From positions 1 through 48,950 of the forward strand of contig JAJQCQ010000041.1 in the NCBI GenBank assembly GCA_021202635.1: a stretch of DNA of 48,950 nucleotides. The letters are read 5' to 3'. Source of the DNA: Lachnospiraceae bacterium (lineage in GTDB: Bacteria > Bacillota > Clostridia > Lachnospirales > Lachnospiraceae). Below are positions 26,469-36,530 of this stretch, one piece after another (the stretch's first letter is position 1; every line of letters starts with the position of its first letter). Position numbers and translations under genes: made by a program. The notes under the pieces are model-generated. The model made no database searches. It was not told where the DNA came from and worked only from the letters and a program-made list of their open reading frames with translations.

Positions 26469-29400
26469 ATGAGTGAATTTGATTACAGCAAGGTGAAGGA
26501 TCCGCGTTTTTTCAGTGAGAACAGACTGGAAGCGCATTCGGATCATGCTTTTTTTTATGTCCATCGATGAGATGGAGAGCGGGAGAAACAGCCTGGTTTA
26601 TTCTCTGAACGGGTTCTGGAAGTTCTCTTATGCGAGAAATTATCAGAATGCAGTGAAGGATTTTCAGAATGTGGGAACCTCTGTCTGCTGCGCTGCGGCG
26701 GCAGGCCACAGCTGCGATGAAAACGAAGCGGTGCATGGCGTGGATCCCTGCCAGAGCTGGGAGGATATCCGTGTACCGGCGCATATCCAGATGGAGGGAT
26801 ATGGGGTGCCGCAGTATGCGAATACACAGTATCCGTGGGATGGACGGGATGAGGTGGCGCCTGGCGAGATCCCGGAGGAATTCAACCCGGTTGGAACCTA
26901 TGTAAAGTATTTTACATTGCCGTCCGCAATGGCTGGCAAGCGTATATTTGTATCCTTTCAGGGAGCAGAGAGCGGCCTGGCGGTCTGGCTGAATGGGCAT
27001 TACATCGGATACAGTGAGGACAGCTTTACCCCGGCGGAATTTGAGCTGACGCCCTGGCTGGCGGAAACGAATGAGGGTAATAAGCTTGTCGTTCAGGTCT
27101 TTAGATGGACTTCGAGCAGCTGGTGTGAGGATCAGGATTTCTTCCGCTTCTCCGGGCTTTTCCGGGAAGTATATCTGTATGCGGTTCCGAAGGTACACGC
27201 GCAGGATATCCGGGTGCGTACGCTGCTGGACGATGATTACCGGGATGCGGATCTGGAAGTGGCTTTGAAGGTATGGGGCAGCGGCAGTGTTCGGGTAAGT
27301 CTGCTGGAGGAGAATGCTGCGCATTGCGCGGCTGCTGCGTATAACGTACATCATAACGGTGCCGGGGAAATGGAAGGGGAAGAAAAGTCTGCGAGCGAGC
27401 TGCTCCTTTCCCTGCATGTTACCGCCCCGCAGCTTTGGAGTGCGGAGCATCCGAAGCTCTATACGCTTTTGCTGGAGATGCTGGATGAAGAGGGCGAAGT
27501 GGTTGAGGTGGTTCGCCAGAAGGTGGGCTTCCGCCGCTTTGAGATGAAGGATGGCATGATGCATATAAACGGGAAACGAATTGTGTTCCGCGGCGTAGAC
27601 CGTCATGACTTCAGCTCCAAATATGGACGCGCAGTGACGTATGAGGAGACCGAACAGGATATCATTACCATGAAGCGCAACAATATCAACGCGATCCGCA
27701 CCAGCCATTATCCGAACCATTCATTTTTGTACGATCTCTGTGATCGGTATGGGCTGTATCTGATTGATGAGACAAACCTGGAGTCGCATGGTACCTGGTG
27801 TGCTTATTTTCAGGGGACGGTCGGTCTGGATTATGTGGTGCCGGGCGATCACGAGGAGTGGATGGGCGCGATGCTTGATCGGGTGAATTCGATCTTCCAG
27901 CGTGACAAGAACCACCCGTCGATTCTGATCTGGTCCTGCGGCAATGAGGCGTTTGGCGGAAAAGTGATATATGAGATGTCGCAGCTGTTCCGCCGTCTGG
28001 ACCCGACGCGCCTGGTACACTACGAGGGTGTTTTCAACGACCGGCGTTACAATGGCACGAGTGATATGGAAAGCCAGATGTATACCCCGGCAGAGGATAT
28101 CCGCGCTTTTCTGAAAAAGGATCGCAGCAAGCCGTTTATCTGCTGCGAATATATGCATGCGATGGGAAATTCATGCGGCGCGATGCAGAAATATACCGAC
28201 CTGACGGAGGAGGAGCCGCTGTACCAGGGCGGATTCATCTGGGACTACATTGACCAGTCGATTACGAAAAAAGACCGCTATGGCGTGCCGTTTGAGGCAT
28301 ACGGCGGAGATTTTGACGAGCGGCCGAATGATTCGAACTTCAGCGGTAATGGCATCGTGTATGGCGGCGACCGTAAGCCTTCTCCGAAGATGCAGGCAGT
28401 AAAGTTCTATTATCAGGATATCCGGGTTTTCCCGTCCGAGACACAGGTGCGGGTGAAAAACCTGAGTTTGTTTACAGATACGGCAGAGTATGACTGCATC
28501 GTGTCCCTGGCGCGGGACGGGCGTCCGGTCTGCGAAGTACATATGGAACTGGCGGTGCCGCCGCTTTCAGAGAAGACCTTTGATCTGCCATTTTCGGAAA
28601 TGTCCTCTCGCGGTGCAGCGACGGCAGACTGCAGCTGTGGAGAAAAGAACGCTGCGGCTTGCGCAGCAGCAGGAACAGACCTGGCACCGGGGATTGGCCA
28701 GAGTGTGCCGGGTGTGTCCTGTGAATACACTGTAACCGTATCCTTCTGCCTCAAAGAGGACACCCTGTGGGCAAAACGCGGCCATGAGGTGGCTTTTGGA
28801 CAGTATGTTTATGGAAAATGTGAGAACGCGTGGCTGGATACTTCCGCATACGCGGCTTCTATGGCCGACTGCTGCCGTATGGCGGATGGGGCAGTCCGGC
28901 TGTCGGCGGCTTCTATGGAGGAGTTCTCTCGCTGCGCTTCGGTGGAAGCACCTCTTACCATTATACATGGCCAGGATAATATCGGTGTGCGCGGCGCGCA
29001 CTTTGACGCCCTGTTTGCCAATCAGATCGGCCTGACCTCTTACCGTGTCGGGGGCAAAGAGCTGTTGAAAACCAGTCCGCAGCCAGACTTCTGGCGCGGC
29101 CTGACGGACAATGACAACGGAGCAGACGCAGCGGTCCGCTACGGTCAGTGGAAGCTCGCGAGTCTCTATGTAAGCGTGAAGAATCCGACGGAACAGAGAG
29201 GGCCGTGCCAGATCCCGCTGCGCCTGGAGGAGCATGAGGATCATGTGGTGATCCGCTATACTTACTGGATGCCGATGCAACCGGTGGCGTCCTGTGAGAT
29301 GGAATATACCGTGTACGGAGACGGTACCATTCAGGTACGGCTTCACTATGATCCGGTCAGTGGTGTTATCGAGATGCCCCTTTTTGGCGTGACGATGAAG

Positions 29401-29919
29401 CTTGACGCGGATTACGATCAGATCGAATGGTACGGGCTTGGACCGGAGGAGACCTACTGTGACCGCGAGGGCGGGGCAAAGCTTGGCATTTACAGAAGCA
29501 CCGTGCGGGAGAGCATGGCGAAATATCTGGTTCCGCAGGAGTGCGGCAACAAGACCGGCGTGCGTTGGGCGAAAGTGACCGATGAGCGGAACCGGGGACT
29601 TTTATTCTGGAATGGAGCTGCGGTGTCGGCAGATACAGCAGATGCAGACTGCACAGCGGTGCCGGGAAATCATTTGCCTGCCCATACCGGAGTCACAGCA
29701 TCGGGGATGGAATTTTCCGCGATGCCTTATACCTCCCATGAGCTTGATAACGCGAAGCACGCCTACGAGCTTCCGCAGGTTCATTACACGGTGATCCGCG
29801 CGGCGCTTGCGCAGTCAGGTGTGGCCGGAGATAATTCCTGGGGCGCCCGTCCGCATGATGAGTATCTGCTGCGTGCAGATCAGCCGCTGGAATTTACTTT
29901 CTGCTTCCGGGGGATTTGA
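26469..29919 (+). CDS. GH2 beta-galactosidase (LacZ-like), frameshifted near the N-terminus
   Basis: This would be an intracellular beta-galactosidase of about 1,150 residues that releases galactose from imported galactosides. The natural start is ATG 26469 with GGAGG 12 bases upstream (SEFDYSKVKDPRFFSENRLEAHSDHAFF). That frame stops at 26571, because a run of eight T (26549-26556) appears one base too long; seven T would continue as AFFMSIDEMESGRNSL. The rest is a full LacZ-type protein: RGVDRHDFSSKYGR, WSCGNEAFG with the acid/base Glu, PFICCEYMHAMGNS with the nucleophile Glu, and the C-terminal bgal small chain LTDNDNGAD. The ORF from GTG 26515 lacks a ribosome site. If the frameshift is real, the enzyme is lost or depends on slippage. 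galT follows 108 bases later. Confidence 0.88.
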
Positions 29920-30027
29920 GGAATCGAAAGGCTATTGGTGGCATGAAATACTCTGATGAACAACGCGTAAAAAACATATAGCAGCTTGAAGAAATAACAG
30001 AAAACAAATAAGAGGGGGAGAAGCAAC

Positions 30028-31614
30028 ATGATTCAGAAAAATATCGTTCAATTGGTGCAATATGGTCTTACGACTGGCCTGATTGAGGCGGAGGACGCGA
30101 TTTATACAGCCAACCGTGTTCTGGAGCTGCTGAAAATTGATGCTCTGGATGAGGCGGCAGAGTCTGAAATTCTGGATTTTGCGGCTGAAAAGACGGGGAG
30201 TGATGACGCAGATTTCATTGCGGCATTACCGGACATCCTTGGCGCGATCTGTGACTATGCGTACAATAACGGGATTCTGGAGGAAAATACGATCGGCTAC
30301 CGTGATCTGTTTGACACGAAGGTGATGAGTCTGCTGGTTGACCGTCCTTCCAACGTGATCCGCAGGTTCAATGAGCGTTATCAGAAGGATCCGAAGCTGG
30401 CGACGGATTTTCACTATAAATTCAGCCAGGATACCGACTATATCCGCCGCTACCGCATCGCGCGTGATATGAAATGGGTGGCGCCGACGGAGTATGGCGA
30501 TCTGGATATTACGATTAACCTCTCTAAGCCGGAGAAGGATCCGAAGGCAATCGCGGCGGCGCGGAATGCAGCACAGTCGGCGTACCCGAAATGCCAGCTT
30601 TGCATGGAAAATGAGGGCTACGCGGGACGCCTGAATCATCCGGCGCGCCAGAACCACCGCATCATCCCGGTGACGATCAACGGCAGCCAGTGGGGCTTCC
30701 AGTATTCGCCCTATGTGTATTACAACGAGCACTGCATTGTGTTCAACCGGCAGCATGTGCCGATGAAGATTGAGCGCGCAACCTTCGCGAAGCTGCTCGA
30801 TTTTGTACGCCAGTTCCCGCATTATTTTGTGGGTTCAAATGCGGATCTGCCGATTGTGGGCGGCTCTATTCTCAGCCATGACCATTTCCAGGGCGGCTGC
30901 TATGAGTTTGCGATGGCAAAAGCGCCGGTTGAGAAAAAGCTTGTTTTTACCGGGTATGAGGATGTCGAAGCCGGGATTGTGAAATGGCCGATGTCCGTGA
31001 TCCGCATTCGTAGTGAGCAGGCGGAGCGCCTGATTGATCTGGCGGACAAAATTCTGCTGGCGTGGCGCGGCTACACGGATGAGGCGGCATTTGTATTTGC
31101 GGAAACCGAAGGGGAGCCGCATAACACGATTACGCCGATTGCCCGGAAACGCGACGGCAAATTCGAGCTCGACCTGGTGCTGCGCAACAACATTACGACA
31201 GAGGAGCATCCGCTCGGCGTGTTCCATCCGCATGCGGAGCTGCACCATATTAAAAAGGAAAATATCGGACTGATTGAGGTCATGGGCCTTGCGGTGCTTC
31301 CGGCCAGGCTAAAGGGAGAACTGGAGCACTTAAAGACAGCGATGGTAGAAGGCCGCGATATTTCCGGGGATGAGGAGCTTGCCAAGCATGCGTCCTGGGT
31401 AGAAGAGCTGAAGCTGAAATACCGGAACAGCACCAGCACGACAGGCGGCGTGGGAGAACCGCTTCGCTTTACGGCAGACGCCATCGACCGGATCATAGAG
31501 GATGAGGTCGGCCTGGTGTTCAGCAAGGTGCTGGAGCACGCCGGGGTCTACAAGCGTACCGACGAAGGACAGGCGGCGTTTTTAAGATTTGTGGAGTGTG
31601 TGAATCGCGGGTGA
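30028..31614 (+). CDS. galT: UDP-glucose--hexose-1-phosphate uridylyltransferase, class II GalT
   Basis: The 528-residue enzyme exchanges UMP between UDP-glucose and galactose-1-phosphate in the Leloir pathway. It is the longer class II GalT found in Firmicutes, recognised from NIVQLVQYGLTTGLIEAEDAIYTANRVLELL, CQLCMENEGYAGRLNHPARQNHRIIPV, and the active-site region PIVGGSILSHDHFQGGCYEFAMA (HDHFQGG in place of HPHxQ). The start is preceded by AAGAGGGGGAG. It follows the GH2 gene in the same direction and probably shares its promoter. galK and galE are not in the window. A strong terminator at 31681-31712 ends the unit. Confidence 0.95.
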   Translation: MIQKNIVQLVQYGLTTGLIEAEDAIYTANRVLELLKIDALDEAAESEILDFAAEKTGSDDADFIAALPDILGAICDYAYNNGILEENTIGYRDLFDTKVMSLLVDRPSNVIRRFNERYQKDPKLATDFHYKFSQDTDYIRRYRIARDMKWVAPTEYGDLDITINLSKPEKDPKAIAAARNAAQSAYPKCQLCMENEGYAGRLNHPARQNHRIIPVTINGSQWGFQYSPYVYYNEHCIVFNRQHVPMKIERATFAKLLDFVRQFPHYFVGSNADLPIVGGSILSHDHFQGGCYEFAMAKAPVEKKLVFTGYEDVEAGIVKWPMSVIRIRSEQAERLIDLADKILLAWRGYTDEAAFVFAETEGEPHNTITPIARKRDGKFELDLVLRNNITTEEHPLGVFHPHAELHHIKKENIGLIEVMGLAVLPARLKGELEHLKTAMVEGRDISGDEELAKHASWVEELKLKYRNSTSTTGGVGEPLRFTADAIDRIIEDEVGLVFSKVLEHAGVYKRTDEGQAAFLRFVECVNRG

Positions 31615-31680
31615 TTTTGCCTGCGTACCGGAAAACGTGGAGCTTTTACCTGCCAGGACGGTGAATGCAGGAATAAAGAT

Positions 31681-31720
31681 GCCCTCCTGTTTCGATTATG
31701 AAACAGGAGGGCGTTTTGCT
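31681..31720. terminator. Terminator between galT and the convergent GH5 gene
   Basis: GCCCTCCTGTTTC (31681-31693) and GAAACAGGAGGGC (31700-31712) form a perfect 13-base stem. The T run after it is short (GTTTTGCTT), so it may act in both directions. Confidence 0.85.
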
Positions 31721-31774
31721 TCATGCAAAAAGAGCATTCGTAATTATTCAGGACAGTACTTCGCATTTGCTGCG

Positions 31775-32719
31775 TTAAAAAAATGGCTTTCCGGTCAGCA
31801 TTTCGTACAGCCACAGGCCGGATTCGTTGAGATCGCCGGCGGTGAAAGCGCTGGTCTTCGTACAGCTGCTTTTGAGGATCGCGGAGCTCTCGTCCCGGTT
31901 GGAAAGATTCCACATGACATAGCTGATCTGGCAGCTGTCGAGCAGTGTGATCCACTGATTTGCCTGATTGATGTCAAGCGCGCCGTTTCCGCTGGCGTCA
32001 CAGATGCCGTACTCGGAGACAAAAACGGGCAGCCCCGCGTTTACCGCCGAGGACAGCGTGCTGCGCAGAGAATCCGTGTGCGTAGCGGCGTAAAAATGCA
32101 GCGTGTACATGAGATTGTCATATCCGGTGATGGGATCGGCTGCGGCCTGATCGACATACTGTGACCAGTTCGGCGTCCCGACCAGAATCACAGCGTCCGG
32201 GTCATTCGCGCGGATGATCGGAATGATTTCTGCGGCGTAAGCTTTGATGTCTGCCCAGGTGGTGCCGCCATTTGGCTCATTGCAAATCTCATAGAGGACA
32301 TTCACATGGGCGGCATAGGTCGAGGACATTTCTTCAAAGAAAGCCTTCGCTTCCTCGATGCAGGTATTTGGGTTCCCGTCCGAGAGAATGTGCCAGTCGA
32401 TGATGACGTACATATCCAGCTCCGTAGCATATTCTACGCCGTTTTTAACCAGAGACTTCAGATATTCCCGGTCGCCGTTTGTGCAGTAACCGCCAGATTC
32501 CGCGGTGTACATGGCCAGGCGGATGATATTCATATTCCACTCGTTTTTGAATTGTGCAAAGCATTCCTTATTTATATACTCCGGATACCAGACGACGCCG
32601 AGCGTGCTGATGCCTTTCAGCTGCACCGGATTGCCCTCTGAATCCGATAACTGTGTGCCAATGACCTGCAGAGCCCCGCAGGTGGACGGGACCGGCAGGG
32701 GTGTGATTATCTGACTCAT
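31775..32719 (-). CDS. GH5 endoglucanase-like enzyme without signal peptide
   Basis: The 314-residue product is a GH5 family (cellulase A, subfamily 2-like) beta-glycosidase. Markers are LKGISTLGVVWYPEYIN, VIIDWHIL, LYEICNEPNGG (acid/base Glu), YTLHFYAATH and VFVSEYGICDASG (nucleophile Glu). Nearly all GH5_2 enzymes are secreted, but this one begins MSQIITPLPVPSTCG with no hydrophobic leader. GGGAGGA stands just before this ATG. The frame stays open upstream to 32806 and includes a short hydrophobic stretch, but translation from there would run through the ribosome site. It would therefore act on imported beta-glucan or mannan oligosaccharides. It stands alone, convergent with galT. Confidence 0.88.
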   Translation of the reverse strand: MSQIITPLPVPSTCGALQVIGTQLSDSEGNPVQLKGISTLGVVWYPEYINKECFAQFKNEWNMNIIRLAMYTAESGGYCTNGDREYLKSLVKNGVEYATELDMYVIIDWHILSDGNPNTCIEEAKAFFEEMSSTYAAHVNVLYEICNEPNGGTTWADIKAYAAEIIPIIRANDPDAVILVGTPNWSQYVDQAAADPITGYDNLMYTLHFYAATHTDSLRSTLSSAVNAGLPVFVSEYGICDASGNGALDINQANQWITLLDSCQISYVMWNLSNRDESSAILKSSCTKTSAFTAGDLNESGLWLYEMLTGKPFF

Positions 32720-32914
32720 AAAAATCCTCCCTGTGAATGTGATAGTAACCTTATTTTTCATAACGCTGCTTACCATGATTATAGCGATAGCCAGGGGAAA
32801 TGTCACGCTTTTTTTGATTGCAGTTGCGAGGGCATTGTGGTAATCTATAAGTAAAGAAAAAGTGTAAATTCATATATCGTTAAATGAAGCTGGCAAAATG
32901 AGGAGGTGCAGGAA

Positions 32915-34576
32915 ATGGGGTACTATCTGAACAGCACACAGGTTTTTTCATTATATAAAAGTGAGGTTGACAGTCCCTACTTCGTCGATAAGTCCCTGTT
33001 ATTAAAGGAACTTTTTCCGCTTGTGAGAGCTGGCAATAAGCACATCTGCATCACCCGGCCGAGACGCTTCGGTAAATCAGTGATGGCGGCGATGGTTGGG
33101 GCTTTCTTTAGCAAGGGTATTGACTGCAGCAGTATTTTTGATTCTTTGAAAATAGCGCAGAAATCGCAGGAAAGTTCGGCTGAGATAGCGGCAGCCGATG
33201 AAGCATTTGATTATCGGGAGTATATGAATCAGTATAATGTGATTTATATAAACTTCATTAAGTCGGTTAATACCAGTAAAAGTTATGATGAATTTATAAA
33301 GAATGTAGAAATGTTTATCATTCGGGATTTGAGAAAAAGCTTTCCGGATGTGGATTACTGGAAAGGACTTTCTCTTGTGGATTTTCTGGGAATGATTCAT
33401 GAGGATACACAGGAAAAGTTTATTCTGATATTTGACGAATGGGACTGCATCTTTCATAAGGCGTATACAACGAACGAGGATAAAAAGAATTTTATTAACT
33501 GGCTTGCGGCTATGACAAAGGACACAGGTTATGTCGCTTTAAGCTACATGACAGGGGTTCTTCCGATTGCGAAATACTCAAGTGGTTCTACAATTAATAA
33601 TTTTGATGAATATACGATGGCAATACAGCCGAAATTCAGTGAATATTTTGGCTTTACGGATGAAGAGGTCGATATGCTGTATGACCGGTATCTGAAAAGA
33701 ACGGCCTCGCCGGTTGTCACCAGGGAAGGCCTGAGACTTTGGTATGATGGTTACCATACGGCCGGCGGGGAGAGACTGTACAATCCGCGTTCGGTGGTAA
33801 AAGCCCTTTCGAATAATTGTCTCGCAAGCTACTGGACGTCATCGGGACAGTATATGGAAATCGCTGCTTACATTGCAAATGACCGTGTCGATGTAAAAAA
33901 AGACGTGGCCCTGATGGTCGCCGAAGAGGCGGTTCCTGCGAAAATCGAGGAATATGCGGCTACGTCGATGAACCTGACGACGCGCAATGAGATCCTTTCC
34001 GCGATGGTCGTTTATGGCTTCCTGAATTATGAGGATGGAAAAGTCCATATCCCGAACCGGGAACTGATGGATGAATTTGCAAAGACCATCCGGGAAAGGA
34101 AAAATCTGGGCTACATCAATCGCCTGGCAGCGGAATCCGACCGTATGCTGAACGCCACGCTGAAAGGCGATACGAAGACGATGGAGGAGATTTTGGCATT
34201 TGCTCATAATACGGAAACTCCATTGCTGGACTATAATGACGAGACGGAACTGACTGCAGTGGTGAATCTCGTCTATCTGGCGGCGCGTGACAGCTATTAT
34301 GTGGAGCGCGAGAATAAAGCAGGAAAAGGTTTTGTTGATTTTATATTCTATCCGGAAAGAGCAGGAGAGGATGGAATCATTCTCGAACTGAAAGTAGACG
34401 ACACGCCAGAAACAGCGATTGCCCAGATCAAAGACCGGAAGTATATGTTGAAATTCCAGGGAAAAATGGCGGAGAGGAAGCGCCATACCGGACGGGTGCT
34501 GCTGGTCGGGATCGGGTATGAGAAAAAAGAAAAAGAGCATCACTGCAAAATAGAAGTTGTACAGAGTGTAAACTGA
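32915..34576 (+). CDS. AAA-ATPase-like / PD-(D/E)XK nuclease protein, second copy
   Basis: This 553-residue protein has the same build as the one at 5826 but is only distantly similar. The N-terminal ATPase has YFVDKSLLLKELFPLV, Walker A-like ITRPRRFGKSVMAAMVGAFF, and Walker B-like FILIFDEWDCIF. It also carries FGFTDEEVDMLYDRYL and LRLWYDGYHTAGGERLYNPRSV, both family hallmarks. The C-terminal nuclease-like part is KAGKGFVDFIFYPERAGEDGIILELKVDDTPETAIAQIKDRKY, with the Asp and the E-x-K pair. ATG 32915 follows AGGAGG. It ends 12 bases before the LCP gene, so the two may be co-transcribed. Function is not established; roles in DNA processing or defence have been proposed for the family. Confidence 0.85.
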   Translation: MGYYLNSTQVFSLYKSEVDSPYFVDKSLLLKELFPLVRAGNKHICITRPRRFGKSVMAAMVGAFFSKGIDCSSIFDSLKIAQKSQESSAEIAAADEAFDYREYMNQYNVIYINFIKSVNTSKSYDEFIKNVEMFIIRDLRKSFPDVDYWKGLSLVDFLGMIHEDTQEKFILIFDEWDCIFHKAYTTNEDKKNFINWLAAMTKDTGYVALSYMTGVLPIAKYSSGSTINNFDEYTMAIQPKFSEYFGFTDEEVDMLYDRYLKRTASPVVTREGLRLWYDGYHTAGGERLYNPRSVVKALSNNCLASYWTSSGQYMEIAAYIANDRVDVKKDVALMVAEEAVPAKIEEYAATSMNLTTRNEILSAMVVYGFLNYEDGKVHIPNRELMDEFAKTIRERKNLGYINRLAAESDRMLNATLKGDTKTMEEILAFAHNTETPLLDYNDETELTAVVNLVYLAARDSYYVERENKAGKGFVDFIFYPERAGEDGIILELKVDDTPETAIAQIKDRKYMLKFQGKMAERKRHTGRVLLVGIGYEKKEKEHHCKIEVVQSVN

Positions 34577-34588
34577 GGTGAAACAGAA

Positions 34589-35626
34589 ATGGCGGACAGG
34601 GATAAAAAGAAAAAACGAGGCGGACGGCGTCTGCTTCTGGTGGGGACGCTGAGCGTAATGGCTGTTATGCTGATTCTGGCATGTGCCGCCGCGTTTGCGG
34701 TTAATCATGTGATGAGCAGTATCAGCGAGATTGAGGAAGTTGAGCTTCTGGATCCGGAAAGTGAGGAGTTTGAGACGGATGAGGATGCCGGTGAGGACAG
34801 TATGGATCCGGATGAGGTAGAATGGGCAGAGGATGTGGAAGAGGAGACAGAAAAGAGTGCAGGCGTGACGAATATTCTGCTGATCGGGCAGGATACGCGG
34901 ACCGAAGGAGCGAGAGAACGTTCGGATTCTATGATTATCATCTCGATCAATGACAATACAGATGAGGTCAATATGATTTCTATTATGCGGGATCTGTATG
35001 TGCAGATTCCCGGCTATTCGGACAACCGCATCAACGCGGCTTACCAGTTTGGCGGGGCGGCGCTGCTGGATGAGGTGATTGAGAAGAACTTCGGCGTGAC
35101 GATTGATTACAACGTAGAGATTGATTTTTCCGGGTTCGAGAGCGTCATTGACCTTTTAGGGGGCGTGGATATCACACTGACCTCGACGGAGGCAAGTTAT
35201 TTCCAGGCACAGGGCTATAGTGTGTCGGAAGGTACCAATCATGTGTACGGCGAGTTTGCGCTTGTCTATGCGCGCACGCGGTATGTCTCTACAGCCACGG
35301 AGGCCAACGACTTTGGCCGGACCCAGCGGCAGCGCGCGGTAATTACAAGTATTTTTAATGCTTATAAGGATGTGGGACTTGCAACACAGATTTCGCTGCT
35401 CGATGATATTCTGGAGCTGGTGTCGACCGATATGACAAACACGGAAATCCTTTCCATGCTGTACCTCGCACAATCGATGGATCTGGACGAGCTCGGCTCT
35501 TACCGGATTCCGGTGGATGACTCCTATACGAATCAGACGATCCGCGGCATGAGCGTTCTGGTGCCAGATCTGACTGTGAACCGTGCGGCGATCAGGGAAA
35601 TGATCGCCGGAACGTATGAGCAATAA
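34589..35626 (+). CDS. LytR-CpsA-Psr (LCP) family cell-wall glycopolymer transferase
   Basis: The 345-residue membrane protein likely attaches teichoic acid or capsule polymers to peptidoglycan. A basic N-terminus (DRDKKKKRGGRR) precedes one membrane helix (LLLVGTLSVMAVMLILACAAAFAV), then an acidic linker of about 50 residues. The LCP domain begins at TNILLIGQDTRTEGARERSDSMIIISI, includes ISIMRDLYVQIPGY with the conserved Arg-Asp, and ends around EFALVYARTRYVSTATEANDFGRTQRQRAVI, where the Arg residues contact the pyrophosphate lipid. GAGGTGA precedes the start. It follows the ATPase gene by 12 bases. Confidence 0.93.
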   Translation: MADRDKKKKRGGRRLLLVGTLSVMAVMLILACAAAFAVNHVMSSISEIEEVELLDPESEEFETDEDAGEDSMDPDEVEWAEDVEEETEKSAGVTNILLIGQDTRTEGARERSDSMIIISINDNTDEVNMISIMRDLYVQIPGYSDNRINAAYQFGGAALLDEVIEKNFGVTIDYNVEIDFSGFESVIDLLGGVDITLTSTEASYFQAQGYSVSEGTNHVYGEFALVYARTRYVSTATEANDFGRTQRQRAVITSIFNAYKDVGLATQISLLDDILELVSTDMTNTEILSMLYLAQSMDLDELGSYRIPVDDSYTNQTIRGMSVLVPDLTVNRAAIREMIAGTYEQ

Positions 35627-35696
35627 AAAGATTCTGGTATATAGCTGCGACGGCGGAAAATAGCGGAATCGTTATTCGAAAGTAAAAAATCGGGTG

Positions 35697-35724
35697 TTGA
35701 CAAACCGGTCGGAAATGCTATACT
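35697..35724 (+). promoter_or_regulatory. Promoter of the T-box / thrS transcript
   Basis: TTGACA (35697-35702) and TATACT (35719-35724) are 16 bases apart, about 75 bases before the first recognisable T-box element. Confidence 0.8.
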
Positions 35725-35799
35725 TGTCTGAGCAGTGCAGTTGATGATTGACTGCTGTCGGGTAAAGCAGAAATGTTTGCATATAAAATGAACACGTAG

Positions 35800-36000
35800 A
35801 AGAGAAGAGTAAAATGCGGAAGCATTCAGAGAGAGGGCGGCTGCTGGAAAGCCCTTATGCGGAACCATTTGAAAACTGCCTCCGAGTGGCCCCAATCCGG
35901 TCCGGTGACTCCGTTATCGTCGAATGAGTAAAAAACAGGGTGGAACCGCGGTATTGTATGATCGCCCCTGACAGTTCTTTTCAGCTGTCAGGGGCTTTTC
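35800..36000 (+). ncRNA. T-box riboswitch leader (threonine)
   Basis: The leader has the elements of a T-box. They are the AGAGAG start and GGGC...GCCC hairpin of Stem I, a GGAACCATTT loop with a likely ACC (Thr) specifier at 35864-35866, a conserved CTCCGAGTGGC segment, the T-box AGGGTGGAACCGCGG (35937-35951) and a terminator with arms GCCCCTGACAG / CTGTCAGGGGC (35964-35974, 35985-35995) followed by Ts. Uncharged tRNA-Thr would favour the antiterminator and allow expression of the downstream small protein and thrS. The specifier assignment is inferred from position and from the target gene. Confidence 0.85.
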
Positions 36001-36202
36001 TGTGCACTAAGGTCTGCTACGAAGTAAGGATCTGTCGCTAAATAGCTCATGTATCTTGCACCGCCTGATACGCGAATCGCAAGCGATAAAATCATCAGCG
36101 CAGCCCGAAAAGCACGGATGAAGAAAGAAAAACAGTCCGCTCGAATGTATGGCGAACCTAAGCAAAGCTTAGCGGGACCATCCGAAAGAAAGGAGAGAAT
36201 TT
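36001..36202. other. Leader region between the T-box and the small membrane protein gene
   Basis: No gene with a ribosome binding site is found. Short inverted pieces such as CTAAGCAAAGCTTAG (36160-36174) suggest structured RNA, but nothing I can name. Confidence 0.35.
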
Positions 36203-36436
36203 ATGAAAGAAAAATGGAAAATCGTAAAATCAGTCTTTCTGTCAGACTGGAGTCCGCTGGAAAAGGGTCTGTTGCTCGCGGATGTGCTGTTGTTTGGAAT
36301 TCTGGTGGGATGGCTGACTTCGCCGATCAAAGGCGGGATTTCCCTGTTCAGCCATAATTCATTTGATGCTTCGAGTGACGATCACAGCGCGAATGGCTTT
36401 GATTTTGACGAGGAAGATGACTGGGAAGAAGAATAA
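36203..36436 (+). CDS. Small acidic-tailed membrane protein of unknown function
   Basis: The 77-residue protein has a strong AAAGGAGAG site. It begins with a basic segment (KEKWKIVKSVFLSDWSPLEK), has one membrane helix (GLLLADVLLFGILVGWLTSP) and ends in a very acidic tail (GFDFDEEDDWEEE). I do not recognise a family. It lies between the T-box leader and thrS, 94 bases before thrS, so its expression should rise with threonine starvation. The position suggests a link to threonyl-tRNA synthetase or simply shared regulation. Confidence 0.7.
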   Translation: MKEKWKIVKSVFLSDWSPLEKGLLLADVLLFGILVGWLTSPIKGGISLFSHNSFDASSDDHSANGFDFDEEDDWEEE

Positions 36437-36530
36437 AACAGGAAAAGAGTTATTTTGTGACAGGTTTTAAAATCAGTTATTATAAATAAAGAATGCTACA
36501 ATAAAAGAATAACCAGGAGGTATAGGAGAA

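Noticed and set aside
26515-26571. GTG 26515 as the true start of the GH2 gene
   Set aside because: No ribosome site. The frame starting at 26469 has GGAGG and encodes the expected N-terminal residues, so a frameshift explains the data better.
32720-32806. N-terminal extension of the GH5 protein with a hydrophobic stretch as a signal peptide
   Set aside because: The extension would be translated through a strong GGGAGGA site set correctly for the ATG at 32719. The hydrophobic part also lacks a cut site near the mature start.
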